Positions 1 to 8,437 are shown, counted from the stretch's first letter. The stretch: DNA of 17,733 nt from Gammaproteobacteria bacterium (GCA_030625445.1 DAOUQU010000008.1:1-17733); one strand, 5' to 3'. The notes: generated by a model from the letters alone, not told the origin. Numbers and translations are program-made.

Positions 1-2
1 TG

Positions 3-146
3 TAACATCTCAATAACTCCGTGTATGTGAGTAAAATGCTATCGCATTTCTATCGTGGTCAGACGACCACTCCTACATCTGGTGCGACATAGATGTGTAG
101 GAGCGGTCTTCTGACCGCGATCACGCACGGGGTTATTGAGATATTA
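3..146. repeat. Nested imperfect palindrome with inner REP-like hairpin
   Basis: Outer arms at 3-23 and 126-146 are inverted repeats matching at about 19 of 21 bases. Inside them a second inverted pair (52-79 and 92-121) is built on a GTAGGAGCGGTC / GACCGC core, resembling REP elements widespread in gammaproteobacteria. It lies downstream of the RND gene, whose transcript would fold into a long hairpin here. There is no T-run, so it is not a typical intrinsic terminator, but it could stabilise the 3' end of the mRNA. The outer arms resemble those of the palindrome at 15104-15165. Confidence 0.8.
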
Positions 147-250
147 CCGAGTTCTGAACTATCTACTTGAAGAGTCGCACATTACAGAAGAGTTCGTCCG
201 TAGGCTCGTGATGCTGGAGCACTCCGATTTTTCCGTATTCAGATCAATAG

Positions 251-2995
251 TTATGTCAGCCTTTGTGTTGTGGCAAAGAGTCGCTCGGCAAGAATTTTGT
301 TCAGGTTTTTGAACACCTTGGTGGCAATATAGGGGTAGCGGCGACTGAGATGATCGAGGTTTTCCTGGGTCAGACAGAGCAGTCGACTCTCTTCGACAAC
401 ATCAACGTCGGCTGTACGCTGCTTATGAAACAGCCCGGTTTCGCCAACCACATCGCCACGCTCATGCGTTGCCACCTGGATGCGCCCACCATTACCTCCG
501 ATTGATGTATTTAACTTGCCTTCAATGACGACGTACATTTCATGAGCATCATCACCGGCATTGATCAGGCGTTGTCCCTTCGGCACCTTGATGATTTTGG
601 CCATCAGGGCAACAATGCGCGCCTGCGATTTTCTCAGGCCTTTTAATAGAGGTATGGAATCCTGCGGATTGTCGCCAAGGTCCAGAGTGAGCGCATCCCA
701 CAATGTGGTGAAGCGCACGCTGGCGCACAGCGCCGGCGTTAGCAGGAAGTCACTAAGCCAGGCAATGGCGAGTGCATAGGAGGCCATCAATCCGACTTGC
801 GTCTGCATGCGCAGATCACTGGTCGTCAAAACCAGGAAGCCCAGGCAGAGTCCGATCGTGGTAAAGGTGACTGGCCTGCCGACGGCCTTCATGGCCAGCA
901 GAGTAGCCTTTCTTTCGCCTGCATGATGATGTATTTCACGATTGAAACGCGAGAAATAGTGAATCGTATCGTCGATCGCAATACCCAGCACCATCGGTGC
1001 AATCAGGCTCGTACTGGGATTGAGGCTGATGCCAAAGAAACCCAGCGAACCGAAATAGACCAGCACCGGTACGATGTTCGGCAGCAATGCAATCAGGCCG
1101 ATGCGATACGACATGAACATGACTGTGAGGATGATGTAGACGAACACAAGCGCAAGTCCAACGCTACGCGCCTGCCCGACGATGATGTCCGTCAGCGTTT
1201 CATTAATGAGTACCGGGTTACCTGTCATTGTGGCTGTAAGGTTCCCGGGTAACAATTTAAGTTGGGGCTGAATGCGATCCAGTAAAACATCCATCTTGTC
1301 TGAGTTTATGACGCGGGAACGCACCAGAAGACTGGTGGTCCTGAAGCGGGAATCGACAATTCGGTCGAGTTCGTCACTGGAACTCAGGAACAGTAGTTGA
1401 GTGATGAGGCGCTTGTTGTCCGGAATAGCGAAATATTCCGCGTTGTTGTCATTCAAAGCCCGGTTGATCTGCATCAGGTAGTCCGCGACAGAGATCGTTC
1501 CGCCGACCTCTGGTTGCTTCTCCAGCCACTCCTGCAGGTTACGCAGCGCATGCAGGTTTTGCGGCTCCTTGAATGCGTCCGGGTGATCGCCCTCTACGAT
1601 GATATAGAAATGATTGGCGCCGCCAAGCTTCTCATTAACGATATCAAAGCCTTTACGGACACCTGAGTCGCTCTTGAAATTTGTTATCGACTCGGTACTG
1701 ACATGTATGTTCGCCATGCCAAACAGGGCAATCAGGCTGAGTATGCCAAAGGCTATGAAAATGGCGCGCCGGTATTTGAGATCGAATAGCGCAACCCTGT
1801 CGACAAAACGATCAAAGCCATTGCTGATGTGTGAGGCGCCGCTGTTAGACCATTTTTCCGGATTGCGATCCAGCGCCTTCAACAATGCCGGGGTGAAGGT
1901 GATCGACAGCAGGGTGATATAAACCATACCGATTGACGCGAGTACACCGAACTCCTGAACGGCACTGATAGGATTCGCCATCATTGCGAGAAAGCCGGCG
2001 ATCGTTGTCACTCCAGTCAGCAGCACCGGCAGTGTCATGTGTTTCAGTGTCTGCAGGATGACGGGGCCTTTTGACCTGGGATTACGTCTTTGCTGATGGT
2101 ACTCGGATGTGACATGCACAGCGTAGGTGAACCCAAGAACCATCAGCAGGGGCGGAACCAGTGCCGAAATCATACTCAGGGAATAGCCCAGTGCTGAAAT
2201 TGTGCCCAGCGTGAGAATCACGCCGACGCCAACCGTCAGCAGCGGAGCAATGACGCCCGGCAGTGTACGAAACGCAATCGCAAGTATGATGGCGAGGATC
2301 ATCATGATCAAAGGCGGCGTCCAGATAAGATCGTCCATCAGCAGTTCGACCATGGCAAACTGGAAGTAGGGCGAGCCTGTTATGAAGATCTCATTGCGCC
2401 CCTGCTCATCCCGGATGATGGCCATGATGCGCTCATGAAGACCACCACGAATATATTCCTGATCTGAAAAATCATTGAAATAGACAACCATGGCAGTGGT
2501 ATCACCCGTCTGTGAGACGAGACTACCCGCATAAAACGGGTTGGCCATAACGCGTTGCCTGACAGAGGCCAGATCTTCACTCCCCTCGTCGAATTCCGTG
2601 AAAAACGGAGAGATGTCGAGACCGCCCTCAACGCTGCGGATGTCAACAGCGGTGGTAAGCGACAACACGTGGTGTACTGCATCAAGGTCGTTGATACGGT
2701 CTGTGATGCGCCTGATCGTATCAACGCTCTGCAGTGAAAAGACGTCGTCGTTCGCGATGGTGATGATCAGTGTCTCATCACCGCCAAAAAGCTCTCTTGT
2801 CTCGTCGTAAAACAGTTTTGCGGGGAGGTTTTCAGAAAAAATACGGTTGGCGGAGGGGTCTATATTCAACCGCATGTCGCCGGTGAGCGGATCGACAATC
2901 GCTGTCAGAGCGAGCGCTGTGAGCGCAGCAATGCTCATCAGTGTGATGCCAGTATGCTGTGACACCATCCTGGCAATGAATGCGATGAACCTCAT
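251..2995 (-). CDS. RND/MMPL-family transporter with C-terminal cyclic-nucleotide-binding domain
   Basis: 914-residue inner-membrane protein of the RND superfamily (MMPL / COG1033 type, predicted exporters). The two-fold RND layout is visible: an N-terminal membrane segment (about 13-33), a periplasmic domain (about 35-222), a membrane bundle (about 225-375), a second membrane segment near 410-430, a second periplasmic domain, and a second bundle (about 610-760). The second half carries an acidic pair in GIAIDDTIHY (D675, D676), expected for proton coupling; the equivalent first-half motif, LGFTYAVHV near 287-295, lacks an acid. Residues about 797-905 form a CRP-like cyclic-nucleotide-binding domain with the GE..L and RTA signature (E852, R860). 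The start overlaps the stop of the LolA-like gene by one base (TGATG), implying translational coupling. Substrate unknown; a lipid or other hydrophobic ligand is inferred from the neighbours. No upstream Shine-Dalgarno is obvious, which also fits coupling. Confidence 0.9.
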   Translation of the reverse strand: MRFIAFIARMVSQHTGITLMSIAALTALALTAIVDPLTGDMRLNIDPSANRIFSENLPAKLFYDETRELFGGDETLIITIANDDVFSLQSVDTIRRITDRINDLDAVHHVLSLTTAVDIRSVEGGLDISPFFTEFDEGSEDLASVRQRVMANPFYAGSLVSQTGDTTAMVVYFNDFSDQEYIRGGLHERIMAIIRDEQGRNEIFITGSPYFQFAMVELLMDDLIWTPPLIMMILAIILAIAFRTLPGVIAPLLTVGVGVILTLGTISALGYSLSMISALVPPLLMVLGFTYAVHVTSEYHQQRRNPRSKGPVILQTLKHMTLPVLLTGVTTIAGFLAMMANPISAVQEFGVLASIGMVYITLLSITFTPALLKALDRNPEKWSNSGASHISNGFDRFVDRVALFDLKYRRAIFIAFGILSLIALFGMANIHVSTESITNFKSDSGVRKGFDIVNEKLGGANHFYIIVEGDHPDAFKEPQNLHALRNLQEWLEKQPEVGGTISVADYLMQINRALNDNNAEYFAIPDNKRLITQLLFLSSSDELDRIVDSRFRTTSLLVRSRVINSDKMDVLLDRIQPQLKLLPGNLTATMTGNPVLINETLTDIIVGQARSVGLALVFVYIILTVMFMSYRIGLIALLPNIVPVLVYFGSLGFFGISLNPSTSLIAPMVLGIAIDDTIHYFSRFNREIHHHAGERKATLLAMKAVGRPVTFTTIGLCLGFLVLTTSDLRMQTQVGLMASYALAIAWLSDFLLTPALCASVRFTTLWDALTLDLGDNPQDSIPLLKGLRKSQARIVALMAKIIKVPKGQRLINAGDDAHEMYVVIEGKLNTSIGGNGGRIQVATHERGDVVGETGLFHKQRTADVDVVEESRLLCLTQENLDHLSRRYPYIATKVFKNLNKILAERLFATTQRLT

Positions 2996-3786
2996 CAGTC
3001 AGCTTGCATAGCGGGTAGTTTTACCTTTTTAAACAGTTTGGGATCAAACAGCTTATCTTCGAGCGACACATCGATATTGATCTTTTCAACGATCATGCGC
3101 GTTTCTGTTTTGTCTCTCAGGTCTCGCATCAGCAGCTTATGTGGTATGTAAATTTTTCCATGCCGATGAATATCCCTGGCGTCAACCGTAAGAACCTTGC
3201 GCAGTTTGTTTTTCTTGCCGAACAGCTCTGTCTTCAATGCAACACAGGTTTTGGTGTCGATATAAGTGGTTATTTTGTCATAGCCGGAACCGGCTTTCGG
3301 GTAGCTGTTGATGACGTGGACCCGGCGTTTGCCAATCTTTGCGTCTGCAGCTTGTTCGGACCTGAGATCGGAGAGCATCCCGTGGAGCCGCTCATAATCT
3401 TCATAAGAAAAATCGGTGCCGAGAATTGAGCTGGAGATGCGTTTCGAGGTGATTTTGCGCACCATCATTAATCCCGGCATGTAGATGTACATATCATTGC
3501 GTGGTGCTTTCTCAATGATCAGGAAACGCGCACCGCGCATGTCGAACGGCTCATTGAAGTGCATCATTATCCGAGCCTTACCGCCAGGCGATCGTTTCAC
3601 GTAGCTATTGGCGCGTAAAACCTGTTCGTAACCGCGACGATCCTTGCTGCGCAGTTCGATGGTTTGCACGGAACTCGTCGCCTGGGAGTTCTTATTTACG
3701 CATGCTTTGACAGCCTTGGGAAGTTCAACAGCAAGCGCAAAAGGAGTGAACATGGCTAATGTGGCAATCAATATGAGTCTGAGCAT
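2995..3786 (-). CDS. LolA-like periplasmic protein (outer membrane lipoprotein-sorting family)
   Basis: 263-residue protein with a signal peptide (residues 1-19, cleavage after about FALA). The mature part matches the pattern of proteins annotated as outer membrane lipoprotein-sorting protein (LolA-like fold): a beta-rich chain with the YIYMPGLMMVRKI and GTDFSYEDYERL segments that recur in this family. These are not the canonical LolA of the Lol pathway; they are commonly encoded beside MMPL/RND transporters and are presumed to carry a hydrophobic ligand across the periplasm. Its stop overlaps the start of the RND gene, so the two probably work together. A purine-rich AGAGAGGA lies about 10 bases upstream of the ATG. 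It lies 134 bases after the TRAP permease gene and may be in the same operon or have its own promoter. The family call is by pattern recognition; the ligand is unknown. Confidence 0.8.
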   Translation of the reverse strand: MLRLILIATLAMFTPFALAVELPKAVKACVNKNSQATSSVQTIELRSKDRRGYEQVLRANSYVKRSPGGKARIMMHFNEPFDMRGARFLIIEKAPRNDMYIYMPGLMMVRKITSKRISSSILGTDFSYEDYERLHGMLSDLRSEQAADAKIGKRRVHVINSYPKAGSGYDKITTYIDTKTCVALKTELFGKKNKLRKVLTVDARDIHRHGKIYIPHKLLMRDLRDKTETRMIVEKINIDVSLEDKLFDPKLFKKVKLPAMQAD

Positions 3787-3920
3787 GCTTGCAAGATCCT
3801 CTCTTTATCTATTTTAGCGTCAATCATACTATATGGATGATTTGGGAATGGCAAATACACGGCGCCCTGCAGATCAATTACCCGCCCGCAAGGGCCGTTT
3901 TTTGACCGCGATAAAAACAA

Positions 3921-5177
3921 CTACTTCCACCACAGCGATAGTTCGGGTATGTAGGTAACGAGCATCAACCAGATAATCATCAGTACAAGGAATGGAAGCG
4001 TGGATTTGAACAGGGTGACGATCGATTTGCCGAACCGCTGGCTGGCGATAAAGAGGTTGATGCCGAGCGGCGGTGTGGAATATCCGATTTCAAGATTGGC
4101 AAGAAAAATAATACCAAGATGAACCGGGTCTATCCCATAGCGCGTCGCCAGGGGGATAATTAAAGGCGCCACGACAATAATGGCGGAGAAGATATCCATG
4201 ATCGCGCCAACCACCAGCAGGAACAGGTTTAACAATAACAGGAATTGGAGTGGACTGCTGATGTGCCGCTCGAGCACTTCCAGCATCTGCATTGGCAGTT
4301 GTGCATCGATCATCAGGTTGGTCAGGCCGAGAGCAACAAGCAGGATAATAAGCAGGCTGCCGAACAGGATGCAGCTTTCAACCAGCAGTCCGAAGAAGCG
4401 GGTTTTCAGATCAATTTTCCTGTGAACAACAACCTCGATAAAGATGACGTAGGCGGCTGTTGCTGCTGCAGCTTCCATGATAGAGACATAGCCGCCGAAT
4501 ATGCCGAAAACGATGCCAATGGGTAAAAAGATGTCCCATATGGCTCCACGTGCGGTAGCCACAAGTGTATTGAAATCGAACTCATGCTTTACAACATGTA
4601 AATGGCTGCCATGCACCATGCTGTAGATTGCCAGCATGATCATGAGCAGTGTTCCGGGAACGACGCCGGCAAGAAACATCTTGTCAATTCCGACACCGGC
4701 AACGATGGCGTATATCATGATCGCCATGCTGGGCGCATACAACAGGCCCAGTGAGCCGGAGGTTGTCAGCAGGCCGAGAGAAAATCTTTCGTGGTAGCCT
4801 TCGCCGACAAGAATCGGATAGAGCAATCCACCCAGTGCCAGAATGGTAACACCCGATGCGCCGGAATAGGATGTAAAAAATGCGCAGGTCCCTATGGTTA
4901 CGATAGCCAGCCCGCCGGGCATCCAGCCAAGTGCAGCACGGTAGAAATTGACCAGTCTCTCCGGTGCACCGCCGTTCGCCATCACCACACCGGCTAATGT
5001 GAACAACGGAATGGCGATCATGTTGGGCGTTGACGCCAGCCGATGCATCTCGATGATCAGGATATCGGGGCTGATATCAGCATAGTTGCTGGCAAGCAGG
5101 CTGCCGCCAGCGAGCACCACGAAAAGAGGTACGCCGACCAGTGCAAGCAGCACCAATATCAGGACTGCGCTAAGCAT
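3921..5177 (-). CDS. dctM: TRAP transporter large permease (DctM / TatM)
   Basis: 418-residue, very hydrophobic membrane protein of the TRAP DctM family, the large subunit that forms the transport channel of a sodium-coupled, binding-protein-dependent uptake system. Typical features are the N-terminal LILVLLALVGVPLFVVLAGG segment, about 12 predicted membrane spans, and the late YSTPPLGINLFIA motif characteristic of DctM. An upstream ATG at 5234 is in frame, but the ATG at 5177 is preferred: AAGAAGAGAG sits right before it, the protein then begins MLSAVLILVL as DctM proteins do, and the start overlaps the stop of the small permease gene by eight bases. It follows the small permease and precedes the LolA-like gene. 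The linked T-component makes this the permease of a TPAT system. Confidence 0.93.
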   Translation of the reverse strand: MLSAVLILVLLALVGVPLFVVLAGGSLLASNYADISPDILIIEMHRLASTPNMIAIPLFTLAGVVMANGGAPERLVNFYRAALGWMPGGLAIVTIGTCAFFTSYSGASGVTILALGGLLYPILVGEGYHERFSLGLLTTSGSLGLLYAPSMAIMIYAIVAGVGIDKMFLAGVVPGTLLMIMLAIYSMVHGSHLHVVKHEFDFNTLVATARGAIWDIFLPIGIVFGIFGGYVSIMEAAAATAAYVIFIEVVVHRKIDLKTRFFGLLVESCILFGSLLIILLVALGLTNLMIDAQLPMQMLEVLERHISSPLQFLLLLNLFLLVVGAIMDIFSAIIVVAPLIIPLATRYGIDPVHLGIIFLANLEIGYSTPPLGINLFIASQRFGKSIVTLFKSTLPFLVLMIIWLMLVTYIPELSLWWK

Positions 5178-5634
5178 CTCTCTTCTTGTGAAGGCAGTTA
5201 AGCAGGAAGTGCAGTGCAAGCAGGCCAAAGCCAAGCGGGTAGATCAGGGTGAACGGTAGTGTCCAGCGTTCATTCTCAGGAGTGTATTGCCACTCGTCCA
5301 TGACGAATATGCCTCCGTGATAACTCATCACTGCACATATCAGCGTGGAAAAGAGTGACAGCGGGCAACTCAGCAAGGATACCATTCGCTTGCTCATGAC
5401 CGGTGTAAGCGCATCGATCTTGATGTGGCGTAATTTTGATGTGGCGATAACCGCGCCCATGGCGCCGCAAATAACCAGCAGGTTGCGTTTGATGATTTCA
5501 ATTTCCGGAAAACCGAAATCGAAAAAGTTACGCATAAAAATCTCGACGAGTGAAAGAGCAAGGAGTAAAAACAGGCTAAAAGCGGCAATGATGCTTTCAG
5601 CTTTTACCAGGCCGTGTTCAAATTTTTCGATCAC
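5170..5634 (-). CDS. dctQ: TRAP transporter small permease (DctQ / TatQ)
   Basis: 154-residue membrane protein matching the DctQ small subunit of TRAP transporters: four predicted membrane helices (roughly residues 15-35, 46-66, 84-106 and 127-148), the EIFMRNFFDFG and EIEIIKRNLLV segments around the first loop, and the HIKIDAL segment after the second helix, which are hallmarks of the family. It pairs with the large permease to form the membrane complex. The start is GTG, with a weak AGG eight bases upstream. It begins 27 bases after the end of the substrate-binding gene, and its last codons overlap the start of the large permease by eight bases, consistent with one polycistronic message. 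Confidence 0.92.
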   Translation of the reverse strand: MIEKFEHGLVKAESIIAAFSLFLLLALSLVEIFMRNFFDFGFPEIEIIKRNLLVICGAMGAVIATSKLRHIKIDALTPVMSKRMVSLLSCPLSLFSTLICAVMSYHGGIFVMDEWQYTPENERWTLPFTLIYPLGFGLLALHFLLNCLHKKRDA

Positions 5635-5661
5635 GAATTTGCCTGACTGCTATTTTTTTGC

Positions 5662-6666
5662 TCATCGCCGAACGGCTGCAAGATGCCTCTTCACTTTTGC
5701 AAAAGTGGCTGCGGGAATATAGTTTGAGGATTCCAGGTTTTTTGCTGCACGATCACGAATTTTCACCATTTCACTCATATTGACATCAGACCAGCCAAAC
5801 ATGAATTTGATGCCGTTCTTCTTGAGAATAGCCAGGCTTCTTTTATTCTCTTTGCGCGCCTGTTTGCGAATATCATCACCCAGGCGCTTGCCCGTTGTCT
5901 TCAGCAGCAGTTGTAAATCTTTTGGCAGCTTGTTGTAAAAACTGTTGCTCACGACCAGCCCGCCGATAGCGTTGGTAAATGCTAAATCACTCGCGTAGTT
6001 GAGTTTTGAATACCATTGCAGGGCTATGGCGCCAAAGCTTGAGGTGTAGATGGTGTCTATACTGCCGTGCCTGGCGGACAGCTGGGTGTATACGTCAATG
6101 ATTGAGAGCGGCACCGGTTTAATCTTCGCTGCTTTGAAAAATGCTTCGCCCAACGGATCTCCCTGCCACAACCAGATTTTTGATTTCCTGAGGTCATCCA
6201 GGTTTTTGATCGGTTGTTTGGAGAAGAAGTGGATGAAGCCTACTTCCGGCCAACCCAGCAGTTCAAATCCCTTTTTCCGGAAACCCGCCTCAAGTTCCGG
6301 CATCATTTTCTTGCGGACATAGTCTGACTCGCGTGTATTCTTGAACAAAAAAGGTACTTCAAGCACACGCGCGGGGGAGTATATACGGCCGATGCCATAG
6401 CCGGTGAACATGCCGCCATGCAACTGCCCTTTGCGTATCTTGCGCAATACATCGGGCTCATCTCCCATGACGCCGCCGGGGTACATTTTCAACTTGAGCC
6501 GGCCTTTGCTCTTCTTTTCGACCTCCTTGGCCCAGTCATCAAGCAGATTGGTCCACGAGGTTCCGGTCGGAAGCAAGGTAGCAAATTTGAGCACATAGGT
6601 TTTGGCGTTTACATTGGCGCTCAATGCCGATAGCAGCAATACCAGGGTGAGGAATCTTAAAACCAT
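5662..6666 (-). CDS. dctP: TRAP transporter periplasmic substrate-binding protein (DctP / TatP)
   Basis: 334-residue periplasmic binding protein of the DctP family with a cleavable signal peptide (residues 1-21, ending NVNA). Family signs include LKFATLLPTGTSW near the mature N-terminus, the GGVMGDEPDVLRKIRKGQL segment, and the IIDVYTQLSARHGSIDTIYTS segment around 189-209. Canonical DctP proteins use an Arg in the first strand of domain II (a K-I-R pattern) to clamp the carboxylate of the ligand. Here the aligned segment is KIWLW (163-167), so W165 sits where the Arg is expected. With the linked T-component gene this points to the TatP subclass, for which hydrophobic ligands have been proposed. 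The start overlaps the TatT stop by ten bases, with GAGGG upstream. The Arg assignment is by eye, not by structural alignment. Confidence 0.92.
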   Translation of the reverse strand: MVLRFLTLVLLLSALSANVNAKTYVLKFATLLPTGTSWTNLLDDWAKEVEKKSKGRLKLKMYPGGVMGDEPDVLRKIRKGQLHGGMFTGYGIGRIYSPARVLEVPFLFKNTRESDYVRKKMMPELEAGFRKKGFELLGWPEVGFIHFFSKQPIKNLDDLRKSKIWLWQGDPLGEAFFKAAKIKPVPLSIIDVYTQLSARHGSIDTIYTSSFGAIALQWYSKLNYASDLAFTNAIGGLVVSNSFYNKLPKDLQLLLKTTGKRLGDDIRKQARKENKRSLAILKKNGIKFMFGWSDVNMSEMVKIRDRAAKNLESSNYIPAATFAKVKRHLAAVRR

Positions 6667-7511
6667 TCGTTTTCCCTCTTAAGCAGCGCTGCGGCCTTGC
6701 GTTTTGCTATCTGGTTTTGCAGGCCAAGTTCCGGCATGAGATCATCCGGTGCGTTGATAACGCCTGTGAGAAGCTGGTGAAACTCTTTCCGGTTGAACTC
6801 CTGGCGGGCAAGGTATTGCGCCTGCAAAAGATCGGCAATCAGCAGCTTGCCGTTGGTGATTTCACGGGCGCGATCAAAATATGCTCTGGATTTCTTGAAG
6901 TTTCCGCCGATCGTCGGCGAGCGGCTGCCGTAATAGACGCCAAAAAACATATGGGCTCCGCCGTAATAAAAGGTATCTTCAAGTTCATTGACACGTTGCA
7001 TCAATGCTGTGGCACGAGGCAGTTGTGCAATGGCATCGGGGTCGTCGCGATGCATATCAATCCACTTCCCCCAGTTGCTGGCTGTCCAGAACATGGCGGC
7101 AACATCACTCTTGCGCATACCGCTGACTTCCTTGTTAAAGTCCGCAATCGTACTGTCGAGCAGGTTGTTGGCGCCGTTAAGCTGCAGCGCCGTGACGCCG
7201 TGCTGCATGCCGCGCAGATACAAATCTGATGCGCTCTGTGGCTGACTCTCTTCTCTGAAGCCATAGGCAAGGCCATAGAGTCCCTGCGCAGCGTAGGTGT
7301 GCAGTTGGGCGCTCTTCGGATCGAGTTTGAGCATGCGATCCAGAATCTTCAGATTGCCCGTTACGGTCTTCTCGGCTGCCTTCAGGTCAGTTTCGCGGTT
7401 GAGCTTTTCAATACTATTATCGACCAGCGGAAGTGCAGGCTGCACCAGCATCTGGCCCATGGTGCAGGAGGTTAATAATAAACTGGCAATCAGTATCAGG
7501 GTGAGGCGCAT
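6657..7511 (-). CDS. tatT: TRAP transporter T-component lipoprotein (TatT)
   Basis: 284-residue lipoprotein: the signal peptide ends in the lipobox LLTSC, with C16 as the lipidated residue. The mature part is helical and repeat-like, with segments such as LKILDRMLKLDPKSAQLHTYAAQGLYGLAYG and the conserved FYYGGAHMFFGVYYGSR stretch typical of the TAtT family (T-component of TPR-protein-associated TRAP transporters, known from Treponema pallidum Tp0956). In that system TatT is a periplasmic trimer with TPR-like repeats that docks to TatP. Here it is the first gene of the cluster and overlaps the TatP gene by ten bases. The RBS is a modest AAAGG about nine bases upstream. No strong promoter was recognised in the 206-base spacer before it. 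Confidence 0.88.
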   Translation of the reverse strand: MRLTLILIASLLLTSCTMGQMLVQPALPLVDNSIEKLNRETDLKAAEKTVTGNLKILDRMLKLDPKSAQLHTYAAQGLYGLAYGFREESQPQSASDLYLRGMQHGVTALQLNGANNLLDSTIADFNKEVSGMRKSDVAAMFWTASNWGKWIDMHRDDPDAIAQLPRATALMQRVNELEDTFYYGGAHMFFGVYYGSRSPTIGGNFKKSRAYFDRAREITNGKLLIADLLQAQYLARQEFNRKEFHQLLTGVINAPDDLMPELGLQNQIAKRKAAALLKRENEWF

Positions 7512-7717
7512 GACTGGAAACCTTTTTTTATTAGTCTATTTATCTTTGATAGACATTGTGAAGTAATTTATCCAAATAATCTAGCAGTTGTTGATCTTCC
7601 CGAACATTCGTGCAGTCAACCTATGGTGTTCCGTCAGGTGGTGAAAGTTCAAGGTCGCCGTTACAATATTTCCCCTACTGCTGAAATGAGATAGAGAGGA
7701 TGAAATCGGAACACTCT

Positions 7718-8437
7718 TCATCTGAAACCAGAGTAAGAAGAGATAGCCACGAGCTGATCTTTTGAGATGCTGCTCTGTTTTTTTGCCCGGATAGTCATAC
7801 TCAATTCCACTCTGTCGCTGACGACCTTGCTCATCAATTTCATACCAAACTTTGAGCGACTGATGGATGTTGCAATCTTGACAAGGATGGTTTCACTTTT
7901 GCCAGCCTTGTTCCTCTTGATACCACTCAGCTCGACTTTGAAAGCAACCGCTTTTGTTACACCATGAAGAGTGAGTTTGCCCTTCAGGAGACCTCTGGTT
8001 TCACTCAGCCACGAGAAACCGCTGCTGACAAACAGAATTTCCGGATAGCGCTTGACATCCATATATGATTTACTGCGCACTACCTTGTCAATAGCAATAT
8101 TTGAAGTAGAGACGCTGTCACTTTTGATCACGAATACCACCTGGCCATTGTTGGCGGCATCGGGTTGCAGAGCGATCCCTCCCTTGAAGTGAATAAACTT
8201 CCCCTTTGCCATCCCGGCTACGCTGTCGACGCTGAACCACACTTCAGAAATTTTAGATTGTATTTGGTAATAATTGTCAGCCCTTGAAGCCTCCAGCATC
8301 GAAGCAAGCACAGAGTGACCAACCTTGCTGCCCGCAGGAAGTGGAAATTGCTGCCTGGCATCTGCATGGACTGCATTTGCGCTTATCAGAAGCATGATCG
8401 CCAATAGCAAACCTGTAACACGTTTCGCTATTTTCAT
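7718..8437 (-). CDS. YceI-family periplasmic protein (paralogue A, cysteine-less)
   Basis: 239-residue secreted protein; the signal peptide spans residues 1-25 (ending VHA). The YceI lipocalin-like domain shows in the GGIAL, YPEILFVSSGF and LKGKLTLHGVTKAVAF segments. YceI proteins have a beta-barrel that can hold polyisoprenoid compounds. This copy resembles the proteins at 11725 and 14399, including the family-specific N-terminal SVLASMLEAS segment, but lacks all three cysteines they share (for example S69 replaces the Cys of the FCVDS motif). It also has a short C-terminal extension. The RBS is AGAGGA, about eight bases before the ATG. A good sigma70-type promoter lies at 8546-8573. The gene stands alone, apart from the TRAP cluster. 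Confidence 0.88.
   Translation of the reverse strand: MKIAKRVTGLLLAIMLLISANAVHADARQQFPLPAGSKVGHSVLASMLEASRADNYYQIQSKISEVWFSVDSVAGMAKGKFIHFKGGIALQPDAANNGQVVFVIKSDSVSTSNIAIDKVVRSKSYMDVKRYPEILFVSSGFSWLSETRGLLKGKLTLHGVTKAVAFKVELSGIKRNKAGKSETILVKIATSISRSKFGMKLMSKVVSDRVELSMTIRAKKQSSISKDQLVAISSYSGFR

Noticed and set aside
797..1252. Plus-strand ORF antisense to the RND gene
   Set aside because: Low-complexity charged peptide with no recognisable family; a shadow of the strong coding frame on the other strand.
3787..3920. Terminator or promoter between the TRAP permease and the LolA-like gene
   Set aside because: The GCCC/GGGC hairpin is short and lacks a T-run; TTGCCA with TATAGT has only a 15-base spacer. 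Neither is strong enough to list.
5178..5234. Longer N-terminus for the TRAP large permease from ATG 5234
   Set aside because: The 19 extra residues (rich in Cys, Thr and Arg) are not DctM-like and overlap the small permease gene, while ATG 5177 has a strong purine-rich RBS.
7512..7717. Possible promoter or small gene between tatT and YceI paralogue A
   Set aside because: TTGACT near 7612-7617 and TTCACA near 7552-7557 have no convincing -10 partner; no ORF with a plausible RBS was found.
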